Source: a virus
Length of the DNA: 64,000 nucleotides
Reading direction: 5' to 3' (one strand)
Virus record (IMG/VR): IMGVR_UViG_3300034682_000252
Coordinates: 27,017-91,016 of that record
Shown in pieces: positions 40,301 to 47,136 of this stretch. The position numbers and the translations under genes were made by a program. Under the pieces are notes generated by a model. The model saw only the letters and a list, made by a program, of their open reading frames with translations. It did not search any database and had not been told where the DNA came from. Within the stretch, counting starts at the first letter, position 1. The number at the start of each line of letters is the position of its first letter.

Positions 40301-43300
40301 TATGCGCCCCGAATCTATCGTCGCCCACGCCGATCGGATGGAAGCGGCAGGCCTGCGCGGTGGCAAGATCCTGGCGACAGCCAAGAATCACCGCGAGGCG
40401 ATGAAGAAAGAGAAGTTCGCCGAGAAGCACAGCAACACTGGCACCGTGAAGGCACTCGATATTCCCTACTGGGAGGATATGGGATTCGACAACCTGATCA
40501 TTGACGAGGCCCACAACTACCGGAACAGCTACCAGGCCGGCCGCGAGTCGTCCAAGCTCGCTTACTTGCCCACCCAGGCCTCCGCCAAGATGGCGATCGA
40601 TCTGGCGGTGAAGTCCGCCCACATGCGGGAGAAGAACAACGGCCGCGGCCCGGTGCTGCTGACCGCCACCCCGACCGTGAACAGCCCGATCGACATCTTC
40701 AACATGCTCTCCCACGTCGTCAGCATCGACGAATGGGGGCAGATGGGGATCACCGACGTGGACGACTTCATCAAGGTGTTTGGCGAGGTCGAGGACGTGA
40801 TGGTCCAAAAGCTCTCCGGCGAGGTGGTCAACAAAGAGGGCCTGGTGGGGTTCAAGAACCTGTCCGGTCTGCGCTCCCTGTTCCACCGCTGGGTCAACCT
40901 CAAGGACGCCAAGGACGTGAGCCACACGGTCACTATCCCGGATCTCGAGGAGACGCTGACCGAGGCGGACATGACCGATGAGCAGGCGGCCGTCTATGAG
41001 GACCTGCGCCAGCGGGCCGAGGCCTTGAGCAAGGGCCAGTCCAACGACGAGAACGGCAACCCGACTGACTTCACCTTTGCGATCATCCGTGACATGGACC
41101 GGGTGTGTTCGGACATGGACCTGTACCGCCGCACCATGACTTTCCGCTTCCCGCTCAAGTACGGCGAGGCCGTGGAGAAGCTGGTGGCCGACTTGCCCAC
41201 CAGCATCAATGACGCCGCCATCGAGGACGACAAGCAGGACGAGGACGCCGACAAGACGGTTATCCAGGCCAAGCTGGACGCCAAACTTTCCACCAGCGAC
41301 CACGCGATCACCCTGGTGGTGCCCGAGGCCTACGAGCAGGAGGTGGTAAGCCGGCTGGACCAGTTCGGCATCACCGCCAGCGACGTATCCCACCCGCTCA
41401 TGCCCAAGTACGCCCGTATGCTGGAAAATCTCAAGCGGGGCCACGAGGAGGGCGGCAAGCAGATCATTTTCACTGAGGAGAAGTCGCAGCACGAGAAGCT
41501 GAAACGGATCATCGTCAATAGCCTGGGCATTCCCGCCGAGCAGATCGGCATCATCAATGCCAAGACGGTCAGCTCCAAGGGGGTGGACGGCGAACAGGCC
41601 AGCCTGGAAGGGTTTGCCGGCGCCTACAACGAGGGCAAGATCCGCATCCTGATCTGCAACAAGAAGGCCGAAGTGGGTGTGAACCTGCACCACGGCACTA
41701 CCGACATTCACCACCTCACTCTCCCCTGGACACCGGCGAGCATCAAGCAGCGCAACGGCCGCGGCGCCCGCGTCGGTGCCAAGCAGAAGAAGGTGCGAGT
41801 TCACTACTACGTGGGCAAGGGGTCGTTCGACCAATTCCGCCTGGAAACCCTCAAGCGCAAGGCCAACTGGCAGCATGAGTTGTTCACGTCCGACGCCGAG
41901 AAGATGAAGAACGCCGACGCCGACGACGCCATGGACGCGAGCCTGTTGCTGGCCGCCGACCCCGAGGAGCGCCGCGCCCGCATCGAGGCGAACCAGGCCA
42001 AGGCCCGCGCCAAGATAGAGGAAGCCGCCCGCCGCCGCGCCGGGATCGATCTTCACAACTACCTCAAGGCAGCCCACGACATGGGCGGGGACCCCGAGGA
42101 AATGCGGATTAACGCCGCCAATCTGAGGCAGCGGATCGCGACGCTGCAGCAGCAAGCCCAGAACAGCCAGGAATGGGCCGAACGTAACCTGGCCGAATCC
42201 AAGACCAGCCAGTATGGCGGTAATTACTACCTGTCAAAGTACCGCGCCAACTTGCAAGAGGTGGAGGCATACAACGAGCAGGCCCGCCAGGCCCGCAAGA
42301 GCCTGACTTTAGCCGAGCGCAAGATGGAACGCGCCGCCAAGGCGGCCGACTCACTCAAGCGCCTGCGCCCCTCCCTCGAGCAGGCCATCAAGAAGGGCTT
42401 GCTGGACGCGCCGGCTGACATTCTGGACAAGGGCTATGAGTACCTGACAGATGGCATCGTGACCGTGCGACTGGGGCACCACTACCAGACCGGCACAGGG
42501 TCTATTTTGCGAGTGGATAAGCTGGACTTTGACGGCAAGCAGGCATTCGCCACCACGATCCATGTTCCACCGAGATCCAAAGGTATGTTCAAGTCCGGGG
42601 ATACTGGCTGGTGGGGGATCGGCGGCCTCAAGACCGAAGTCAGCTACACCCCGAGCGAGCTGGACGTGTGGCGAGAACTATCCTCTCCCCTCCCCCTCTC
42701 CCGCGCCGTGCAACTGCTGGATGGCGGGCTGTTCAGTCAGTACCTGGTCAGCAAGTCGCTCGCCTTGGTGACGGATTACTACCTGCTGCATAGCGCCGAT
42801 GGCGACGGGTTCGAGGTGGTCTACCACCCCTCCTACAGCGACAAGCCGATGACCAAGGACCAATTGGCCCGCGTCGTCTACCCGGACAGTGGCAATGCAG
42901 GCCTCAAGGCCAAGCTGGCCAAGTGGCTGATGGCCGACCGTTCCCGGATGACAAAGAGCAGTTACGGCAGCGCCCAGGAGGCACCGCCCGCCTGGCTCAC
43001 CGAGCTGTACGGGGCCAATGTGATCACCGCAGTTGAGGAGTACGGCAACAAGGCGCCTGATCAGGTGGTGAATGAGTGGCTGGCTGCCAGCCTGGACAGC
43101 TACCGTGCCAGCAGCAAGATCGACCCGGACCGCACCTCGATCTATCACTACTACTTTGAACCTCACGCCAAGAAGCTGATCCCGGCAGAGTGGAGCAACC
43201 GCAGCGCCTTCGAGGCGGCCATCAAAGCTGGCGAGAAGATTTTGGAAGCCGAGGCCGAGGAGGAGAAGAAGGCCCACCAGGCCCGCAAGAATGCCGCCGC

Positions 43301-44051
43301 GGCTGCCCAGTTCGCGCTGGCCCAGCAGGACACCGACCGCGCCGCCATCGCCGAACGCCTGACCTGGATCCGGGACACCGGCAAGATCTACCGCGAAAGC
43401 AACGGCTACACCATCGCCGGCAAGCTGCGCGATGAGAAAGGCGCACCCTATGCCCAGGAGGGGGCATTCAGCCTTGCCCGGGCGGTTGCTGACATGGTGG
43501 CTGCCGGCCTGATTGTCCCACCTGCAGAAGTCACAACGTCCAGCCTGCGCCAGGCCTGGGACAAGGGGGTTTACGAGCTGTTCAGCAGCTACAGCGCCAG
43601 CGCGGCCACACTGCAAACCTGGCTCGATGGCGACAAACCCAAGGAGGAGCCGGCGCCAGAGCCCACCCAGGAGGAGCAGGCCGACAAAGCCACCGCAGAG
43701 GCCACCCTCGAGGCGGTGAACGCGGGGGATACCCACATCGGCAACGTGCTGGTGCGCCGCAATGCCATGCCCATCAACCAGCCGGCCAGCAAGACGCAAT
43801 TCCGCGGCCGCTGGCGAACCCGCCCCGCCGTCAACAAGGCCATTGGCGAGGTGATCGGCCTGTTCGACGAGCAGGGTAAAAACGGGGTGCTGTATGACAA
43901 GAAAGAAAACCTCAAGGCCGCTTTCGGTCAGGGCCGGGGCCTTGTATTCTTCACGGATTCGGTATCAGACGAGTATCCGGGCGGCTGGTGGTTCCTGCCT
44001 GCCTCTGCAACCCTTGAAGAAATCGCCAACGTGCTGGGAGTGACCCAATGA
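37371..44051 (+). CDS. darB: DarB-like giant antirestriction protein (methyltransferase-helicase)
   Basis: 2226 aa (P1 DarB is about 2255) from ATG 37371 with GAGGTG. N-terminal methyltransferase: motif I EPSAGAG near residue 124, catalytic-type NVPFG near 190. SF2 helicase: Walker A GTGLGKT near 848, LIIDEAHN near 1044, TATPTVNSP near 1100, and motif VI QRNGRGARVG near 1459. Then coiled coils (about 1530-1700) and a long C-terminal region. DarB is carried in the P1 head and injected, protecting incoming DNA from type I restriction. Beside portal and protease, as in P1. Confidence 0.92.
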   Translation: MPTTIVANAIAAILQARDMSGLMAEYDRLFPTSSRANAIYGVEKADGVSIERARKEANERVLGVLQRVGNNAAMLTEEEKAILRQYSGLGGIGGSIHEYYTPQWVAGGIWDLMAAMGQGPGNYLEPSAGAGVFHGTKPAGVLMTATEIDETSAQVNKLLHPEDKVVNQSFEALAVASEDDSWDGAVGNVPFGETRGSYGALDPEYAHIKYVDQYFVSRILDKIKPGALMTVVVPMRIVSGAKFKKWRAEISLKAEFLGAHRLPSGTFSNNGTDTATDILVMRKHPAGLAELVNGRKKPDLEAANVLWDTFINGKWFETAEGKRFVHGEQSIQGAGKFARTVVEKGGTTNEQIRQRLAHKFESRIDWLALELVAPVTPTYDEGDERMINGRWRRLVNGTWQTTSLVGGDGDTISKDEYGVGSLRQLKTMLEQSPLSALELNHSHLLAIHRDFPDATDGIVGDAIRLAKEQPAEHRARIVRGAIIGHRIQGMLGEINSAGFIPTETAAELRDLISAEISTFGVAAADRKLATLGGGNAAGAWNAFVTATDVNGQFSALLKGTLDRGPVRAFDDTSAAQTVAYLFGQLELNPVDLSDFLDLYRGDEGKTLTELAKIPGVAITPAGMLMPMDRATSGNIVENRRKVMAAMGAETDPAILANYQTQLDEIERRRYRAKVDDIEMTMAAKWLPRSLVAEFLKDQGYSSLQYSKIVTNEDGELVEDKEYQGNDGVWSGYGVRDGKKRSNVNEQFERQLENYLNGIAVRSGDAAGAAAYRERIKGIEERFAIWLRQHDDIDKLADLYNDSFNGHVAFEHSDADLELEGISGRIVPFGYQCSGIRRASEDGRGMLAYGTGLGKTATALGLAAYNKQMGRAKRTGIAVPLAVLENWYHEAKTFYSEDAFSRVFFVGLEPVRNKDGAIEQEQILDDEGNPRLGANGQALTRDKLKALGTKEVKARLNAIPQSNYDVVVMSKEQLATIPMRPESIVAHADRMEAAGLRGGKILATAKNHREAMKKEKFAEKHSNTGTVKALDIPYWEDMGFDNLIIDEAHNYRNSYQAGRESSKLAYLPTQASAKMAIDLAVKSAHMREKNNGRGPVLLTATPTVNSPIDIFNMLSHVVSIDEWGQMGITDVDDFIKVFGEVEDVMVQKLSGEVVNKEGLVGFKNLSGLRSLFHRWVNLKDAKDVSHTVTIPDLEETLTEADMTDEQAAVYEDLRQRAEALSKGQSNDENGNPTDFTFAIIRDMDRVCSDMDLYRRTMTFRFPLKYGEAVEKLVADLPTSINDAAIEDDKQDEDADKTVIQAKLDAKLSTSDHAITLVVPEAYEQEVVSRLDQFGITASDVSHPLMPKYARMLENLKRGHEEGGKQIIFTEEKSQHEKLKRIIVNSLGIPAEQIGIINAKTVSSKGVDGEQASLEGFAGAYNEGKIRILICNKKAEVGVNLHHGTTDIHHLTLPWTPASIKQRNGRGARVGAKQKKVRVHYYVGKGSFDQFRLETLKRKANWQHELFTSDAEKMKNADADDAMDASLLLAADPEERRARIEANQAKARAKIEEAARRRAGIDLHNYLKAAHDMGGDPEEMRINAANLRQRIATLQQQAQNSQEWAERNLAESKTSQYGGNYYLSKYRANLQEVEAYNEQARQARKSLTLAERKMERAAKAADSLKRLRPSLEQAIKKGLLDAPADILDKGYEYLTDGIVTVRLGHHYQTGTGSILRVDKLDFDGKQAFATTIHVPPRSKGMFKSGDTGWWGIGGLKTEVSYTPSELDVWRELSSPLPLSRAVQLLDGGLFSQYLVSKSLALVTDYYLLHSADGDGFEVVYHPSYSDKPMTKDQLARVVYPDSGNAGLKAKLAKWLMADRSRMTKSSYGSAQEAPPAWLTELYGANVITAVEEYGNKAPDQVVNEWLAASLDSYRASSKIDPDRTSIYHYYFEPHAKKLIPAEWSNRSAFEAAIKAGEKILEAEAEEEKKAHQARKNAAAAAQFALAQQDTDRAAIAERLTWIRDTGKIYRESNGYTIAGKLRDEKGAPYAQEGAFSLARAVADMVAAGLIVPPAEVTTSSLRQAWDKGVYELFSSYSASAATLQTWLDGDKPKEEPAPEPTQEEQADKATAEATLEAVNAGDTHIGNVLVRRNAMPINQPASKTQFRGRWRTRPAVNKAIGEVIGLFDEQGKNGVLYDKKENLKAAFGQGRGLVFFTDSVSDEYPGGWWFLPASATLEEIANVLGVTQ

Positions 44052-44470
44052 TTGCCGTAACCATTACCCCGACCGCCGACGAACTGGCGCCGCTCCTGGC
44101 CGAGGCGACCGCCAAGCAGGACGAGGAGACATTCATCGCCAACTACCTGGCCGGCCTGGTTAAGATCCTGGGCAGTGACCCGCGCCAGTATCGCAGCTTC
44201 GGCCCCTACTGGTGGCCACTCAAAGGCATGATGATCGAGCGCGGCATTCAACCCGGGGCCGGCTCCCTGGAGCTGGGCACCCTGCAGCACTACACGCTGG
44301 GCACCCCCGCCCTGACGCTTTGCGCCGCTTGGGCTTACCAGCAAGAGCGCATCGAGGAGGGCAAGATCCGCACCGCCAGCCACCAGCTCGAGCTGGCAGA
44401 AGGCGAGCTCTATGAATACGTGCTGGTGGATGAGGACATGGAGGCCTTCATCGAGCGCACCAGGCGCTAA
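44048..44470 (+). CDS. Hypothetical protein coupled to DarB-like gene
   Basis: 140 aa, ATGA overlap with the end of darB. Helical and acidic (DELAPLLAEATAKQDEETFI; QLELAEGELYEYVLVDEDME) with a Trp-rich middle (YRSFGPYWWPLKGMM). Conserved coupling points to a partner or late protein of the DarB unit. Function unknown. Confidence 0.65.
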   Translation: MIAVTITPTADELAPLLAEATAKQDEETFIANYLAGLVKILGSDPRQYRSFGPYWWPLKGMMIERGIQPGAGSLELGTLQHYTLGTPALTLCAAWAYQQERIEEGKIRTASHQLELAEGELYEYVLVDEDMEAFIERTRR

Positions 44471-44490
44471 GCCACCAGCCAACAACGAGA

Positions 44491-44518
44491 AACCCGGCCA
44501 ATGCGCCGGGTTTTTTTG
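44491..44518 (+). terminator. Rho-independent terminator after the darB unit
   Basis: AACCCGGC / GCCGGGTT stem followed by seven T. Confidence 0.9.
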
Positions 44519-44538
44519 TAATCTCCACCACCCCAAAA

Positions 44539-44573
44539 GGAAATATCTTCTTATCCTGTTGGTAATATTTTCC
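44539..44573. promoter_or_regulatory. Paired palindromic operator, site D
   Basis: GGAAATATCTTCT (44539-44551) and GGTAATATTTTCC (44561-44573), 22 bp apart, upstream of the HTH-like gene at 44614; TAATAT inside the second copy could be its -10 element. Confidence 0.65.
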
Positions 44574-44613
44574 TTGCGCGGTAAGCTGGGGCCAATAATT
44601 GCTGCGAGGGCGT

Positions 44614-44955
44614 ATGAAAGAGAAACCGAAGAACCAAGAGACAAGCGAAATCACCCAGAAGGACATTCCGATCGCGATGAAGCTCTTGGAAGTGTCTACC
44701 CCTGGTGGTTTCGCCAAAATGCTGGGCATTACAGAGCGATCATTGCGTGATGGGCCAATGGCGATATGGCGTCAAATGTCCATTGAATGCCTGCTGCGCC
44801 GAGCCGGTAAATGGGAGGAGTTTTGCGACTTACGCGGCGCTACCCCATCAACCGGTCACGATAAGCCTATCGTCACGGGCTATCACTGCATTGTTTGCAG
44901 TCAGTGCGTTGAGCACATCCATAGAGTGCCGTTCCCTAAGCGGCCAGGGAACTAA
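44614..44955 (+). CDS. HTH-like regulator beside operator D
   Basis: 113 aa from ATG 44614 with GAGGG upstream (an in-frame TTG at 44599 is less likely). STPGGFAKMLGITERSLRDG resembles the FAKMLG helix of the protein at 31124-31399, followed by WRQMSIECLLRRAGKWEEFC. A CIVCSQC zinc-like pair lies near the end. Both proteins with this helix sit next to a paired GGAAATATTTTCC operator, so they may belong to one regulatory family. Confidence 0.65.
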   Translation: MKEKPKNQETSEITQKDIPIAMKLLEVSTPGGFAKMLGITERSLRDGPMAIWRQMSIECLLRRAGKWEEFCDLRGATPSTGHDKPIVTGYHCIVCSQCVEHIHRVPFPKRPGN

Positions 44956-44958
44956 ACG

Positions 44959-45159
44959 ATGGGTGTCCAGTACCGCAAGCGGATCAGGCTTCTCCCCTTC
45001 TTGTGGCTCAACCTGTCACACACTGGCTGGTCGCTGACTATCGGCGCCGGCCCCCTCTCCTTCTCCTTCGGTCCCCGCGGCAAGCGGGTTTCCGCATCAC
45101 TCCCGGGCACAGGCCTGTCATATCGCAAGACGCTTTCCAGGCGAACGAAACCAGAGTGA
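44959..45159 (+). CDS. DUF4236-family small protein
   Basis: 66 aa. MGVQYRKRIRLLPFLWLNLS, then G-x-S-L-x-I-G-x-G and ASLPGTGLSYRK, match the small beta-rich DUF4236 family (typical: RKR/KLxPGLRLNLSKSG, LPGTGLSY). Function of the family is unknown. Starts 3 bp after the regulator stop; followed by a terminator. Confidence 0.8.
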   Translation: MGVQYRKRIRLLPFLWLNLSHTGWSLTIGAGPLSFSFGPRGKRVSASLPGTGLSYRKTLSRRTKPE

Positions 45160-45164
45160 ACTGA

Positions 45165-45185
45165 GGGGCCCGCGGGCCCCTTTGT
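45165..45185 (+). terminator. GGGGCCCGCGGGCCCC hairpin terminator
   Basis: Perfect 16-bp palindrome followed by TTTGT; the same palindrome recurs at 46151. Confidence 0.7.
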
Positions 45186-45220
45186 CATTCTGATGGTGCG
45201 ACCAAGTGGTTATAACAATG

Positions 45221-45283
45221 TTGACACCCAATGCCTCGAGGCCTATAGTCCGTAGTAACTTTGTTGCTACGCTATTGGGTGTC
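45221..45283 (+). promoter_or_regulatory. mazEF promoter and nested operators
   Basis: TTGACA (45221-45226), 17-bp spacer, TATAGT (45244-45249). An outer inverted repeat GACACCCAAT (45223-45232) / ATTGGGTGTC (45274-45283) encloses it. An inner one, CGTAGTAAC / GTTGCTACG (45251-45271), lies just downstream. This fits repression by the antitoxin or antitoxin-toxin complex. Confidence 0.8.
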
Positions 45284-45285
45284 GA

Positions 45286-45537
45286 ATGAAAATAGCAATC
45301 CGAGCAATCGGGAACTCAAAAGGTGCCGTGTTCCCCGCTGCCTTGCTGAAAGAATTGAATATCAATATCGGGGATCAACTGGAGGCCGTCGCCGAGAATG
45401 GCCGACTTGTTATCACCCCTACTCGCAAGCCAAGGTTCCAGCTCAACGAACTGCTGGCCCAGTGCGACCACTCCGCCCCCATGCCGGCAGAGGTGCGCGA
45501 ATGGGATGGAATGGTGTCGGTGGGGAATGAACGCTGA
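45286..45537 (+). CDS. mazE: MazE/AbrB-type antitoxin
   Basis: 83 aa. The first 50 residues are a swapped-hairpin AbrB/MazE fold (IAIRAIGNSKGAVFPAALLK, LNINIGDQLEAVAENGRLVI). The acidic, flexible tail (about 55-83) should bind and inhibit MazF. Preceded by a sigma-70 promoter with inverted repeats. Overlaps the toxin gene as TGATG. Likely an addiction module that keeps the phage-plasmid in its host. Confidence 0.9.
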   Translation: MKIAIRAIGNSKGAVFPAALLKELNINIGDQLEAVAENGRLVITPTRKPRFQLNELLAQCDHSAPMPAEVREWDGMVSVGNER

Positions 45538-45884
45538 TGGCCGTCTTTGACCGAGGGGATATTGTCAGGGCCTGCCTTAACCCGGTGGCTGGTCATGAGA
45601 CACAAGGCGATATGCGCCCCTGCCTGGTGTTGTCGCCCAGGGCATTCAACAACCTGGGGCTGGTCATGGTAGCCCCCATCACCCAAGGCGGCGATTACGC
45701 CCGCTTCCAGGGCTTTGCGGTAACGCTGATGGGGTCAGGCACCGCCACCCAGGGGGTTGTGCTGGCGAGCGGGGTCAAGTCTTTGGATCTGGTCGCCAGG
45801 GGTGGCCGGAAGGTGGAAACGGCACCAAGCGCGATCGTCGATGAGGTGCTGGCCAAGTTGGATGCCATTCTGGGGATCAGCTAG
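45537..45884 (+). CDS. mazF: MazF/PemK-type toxin (endoribonuclease)
   Basis: 115 aa. FDRGDIVRACLNP, GDMRPCLVLSPRAFN and ITQGG fit the SH3-like PemK/MazF/ChpB fold; ASGVKSLDLVARG and VDEVLAKLDAILG are the usual end. The R-P-x-L-V-L-S box is near residues 29-36. MazF cleaves mRNA when the antitoxin is degraded. Replaces P1 Phd-Doc in role (inference). Confidence 0.92.
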   Translation: MAVFDRGDIVRACLNPVAGHETQGDMRPCLVLSPRAFNNLGLVMVAPITQGGDYARFQGFAVTLMGSGTATQGVVLASGVKSLDLVARGGRKVETAPSAIVDEVLAKLDAILGIS

Positions 45885-45959
45885 AACGACAAAAAGGGCC
45901 TGATAAAATCTCGTCACATTTTCAACAAAGCGGGGATGGACCCCGACAAGGAGAGAGAA

Positions 45960-46136
45960 ATGAAAGTACACAGCAATATGGATTTGCACCAACTGGTTGA
46001 TCGCATGGGCCCCGAGGCCACCCTGGATGATGCCGCCGCAATGTGCGATCTCCTGGTCGAGAAGTTCGACGGTCAAGACACCGCCGAGATCCCCGAAGGG
46101 GAATGGCTGGCCCTGCTGGAAGAAGCGGTGGTGTGA
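45960..46136 (+). CDS. 58-aa acidic hypothetical protein
   Basis: From ATG 45960 with AAGGAGAG in front. Acidic helical chain (MKVHSNMDLHQLVDRMGPEA; AAMCDLLVEKFDGQDTAEIP). Follows mazF by 75 bp; a TGATAAAAT near 45900 may be a -10 element. Unknown function. Confidence 0.6.
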   Translation: MKVHSNMDLHQLVDRMGPEATLDDAAAMCDLLVEKFDGQDTAEIPEGEWLALLEEAVV

Positions 46137-46145
46137 TGATTGAAG

Positions 46146-46172
46146 AAAAAGGGGCCCGCGGGCCCCTTTTCT
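46146..46172. terminator. Bidirectional terminator
   Basis: AAAAA, GGGGCCCGCGGGCCCC palindrome, TTTT between convergent genes 45960-46136 and 46172-46639. Confidence 0.85.
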
Positions 46173-46639
46173 TATGCTGCTTTCGGCTTGGCGCCGGCCC
46201 ACCAGCTCCCCACATCAAAGCAGGGGCAATCCTTGAGCCAATCACGGCTGTCGATCTTGCCGTCCTTGTTGGTGTCGCCGAACCAGTCGCGGTGACCCTT
46301 GATGGCGCTATCTGGCAGGGCGTACTTGCCCTTCATGCTGTCCACCAGCTTCGCCAGGGCGGCGAACTGGGCCGGGGTGTAGTTGTTTTCAGGCTTGCCG
46401 GCAGCGTTGACCCCGCCCACCAGGCAGATCCCCAGGTTGTCCTGGTTGTACCCTGCCACATGGGCGCCTATTTCGGCTTCCGGGCGGCCAGGCTCAACGG
46501 TACCGTCACGGCGAACGACGTAGTGGTACCCAATGGTCCTGAATCCCCGGTTTTTGTGCATGACGGTTATCTCTTTGGCTCCTATGTCACGGGTGCCAGG
46601 AGTTGCTGAACAGTGGATAGTGATAAATTTTTTCGTCAT
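46172..46639 (-). CDS. N-acetylmuramoyl-L-alanine amidase endolysin (T7 lysozyme type)
   Basis: 155 aa. PGRP/amidase_2 layout: ITIHCSATP with zinc His9, IGYHYVV (Tyr38), IKGHRDW with zinc His116, and KDCPCF with Lys136 and zinc Cys138, matching T7 lysozyme H17, Y46, H122, K128 and C130. It cleaves the amide bond between MurNAc and the peptide. No signal peptide seen, so it should need a holin; the likely one is at 55718. Nearest motif site is at 46664. Confidence 0.92.
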   Translation of the reverse strand: MTKKFITIHCSATPGTRDIGAKEITVMHKNRGFRTIGYHYVVRRDGTVEPGRPEAEIGAHVAGYNQDNLGICLVGGVNAAGKPENNYTPAQFAALAKLVDSMKGKYALPDSAIKGHRDWFGDTNKDGKIDSRDWLKDCPCFDVGSWWAGAKPKAA

Positions 46640-46663
46640 TTGAACAATGGCCTCAAAAAAAGG

Positions 46664-46672
46664 TTAGGATGT
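46664..46672 (+). promoter_or_regulatory. TTAGGATGT dispersed motif, site 11
   Basis: Exact match in the form AAGGTTAGGATGTT; 25 bp upstream of the leftward amidase gene. In the rightward sense a strong terminator follows 60 bp later. Confidence 0.65.
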
Positions 46673-46673
46673 T

Positions 46674-46754
46674 TTCGGGCACCCTAGCCCAACTACACAA
46701 ACTGTAGGCTGGAGCGGGGAAGGGGAAACGGGCACTTCGGTGCCCGTTTTTTTT
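46674..46754 (+). ncRNA. Possible short rightward RNA
   Basis: No rightward gene lies here, yet a strong rightward terminator is present: ACGGGCAC-TTCG-GTGCCCGT followed by T8 (46728-46754). A transcript starting near the motif at 46664 would be about 80 nt, opposite the leftward operon. No good -35 box, so low confidence. Confidence 0.35.
46728..46754 (+). terminator. Rightward rho-independent terminator
   Basis: 8-bp GC-rich stem with TTCG loop and eight T. Confidence 0.85.
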
Positions 46755-47136
46755 ATTGCTCCAATCTGCCCAGCAGTTCGTAATGCTCTGCCACCCGGCG
46801 CGGCACCACGCCATCCAGCAGCATAGCGGCCGGTTCGTCCAGGGATTCGCCGTCATCGTCCACCAGCTCCTCCCCGTCCAGATCTGCCGGCGCATCTTCC
46901 ACGCCAGCGACCTCTATCCCCATCATACGGAAGAACACACCCTGAATCCCCATGGCGGTATAGGAGCCTGGCGCCATCGAGACGCCGCGGCCGTCATCCT
47001 CGCCGTTACAGAAATCCTCAAAGCTCGCCTGGAGAGAGGCCGGTTCGACCTCCATTGCACAGCGATAATCTGAGGTTGGGGCGGCCAGGGTGATCGTCGC
47101 CGGCACATCCAGGTAAACCAGGGTCAACACCTGCAT
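46753..47136 (-). CDS. Hypothetical protein sharing a motif with the upstream polyvalent protein
   Basis: 127 aa, overlapping the upstream stop as TAATG. Its middle YTAMGIQGVFFRMMG matches YGAMGIQGVETTEVFSMG near the end of the upstream protein, with a 21-bp identical DNA stretch (46937-46957 and 47284-47304). Acidic C-terminus. It may be a split-off or co-functioning domain of the large protein. Function unknown. Confidence 0.65.
   Translation of the reverse strand: MQVLTLVYLDVPATITLAAPTSDYRCAMEVEPASLQASFEDFCNGEDDGRGVSMAPGSYTAMGIQGVFFRMMGIEVAGVEDAPADLDGEELVDDDGESLDEPAAMLLDGVVPRRVAEHYELLGRLEQ

Noticed and set aside
38631-42155. Open frame of 1174 codons on the minus strand
   Set aside because: It lies wholly antisense to the DarB-like gene, whose helicase and methyltransferase motifs are clear. 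High-GC codon use makes such shadows common.
45165-46167. GGGGCCCGCGGGCCCC palindrome present twice as a possible regulatory repeat
   Set aside because: Both copies lie directly after genes and are followed by T runs, so they are terminators.
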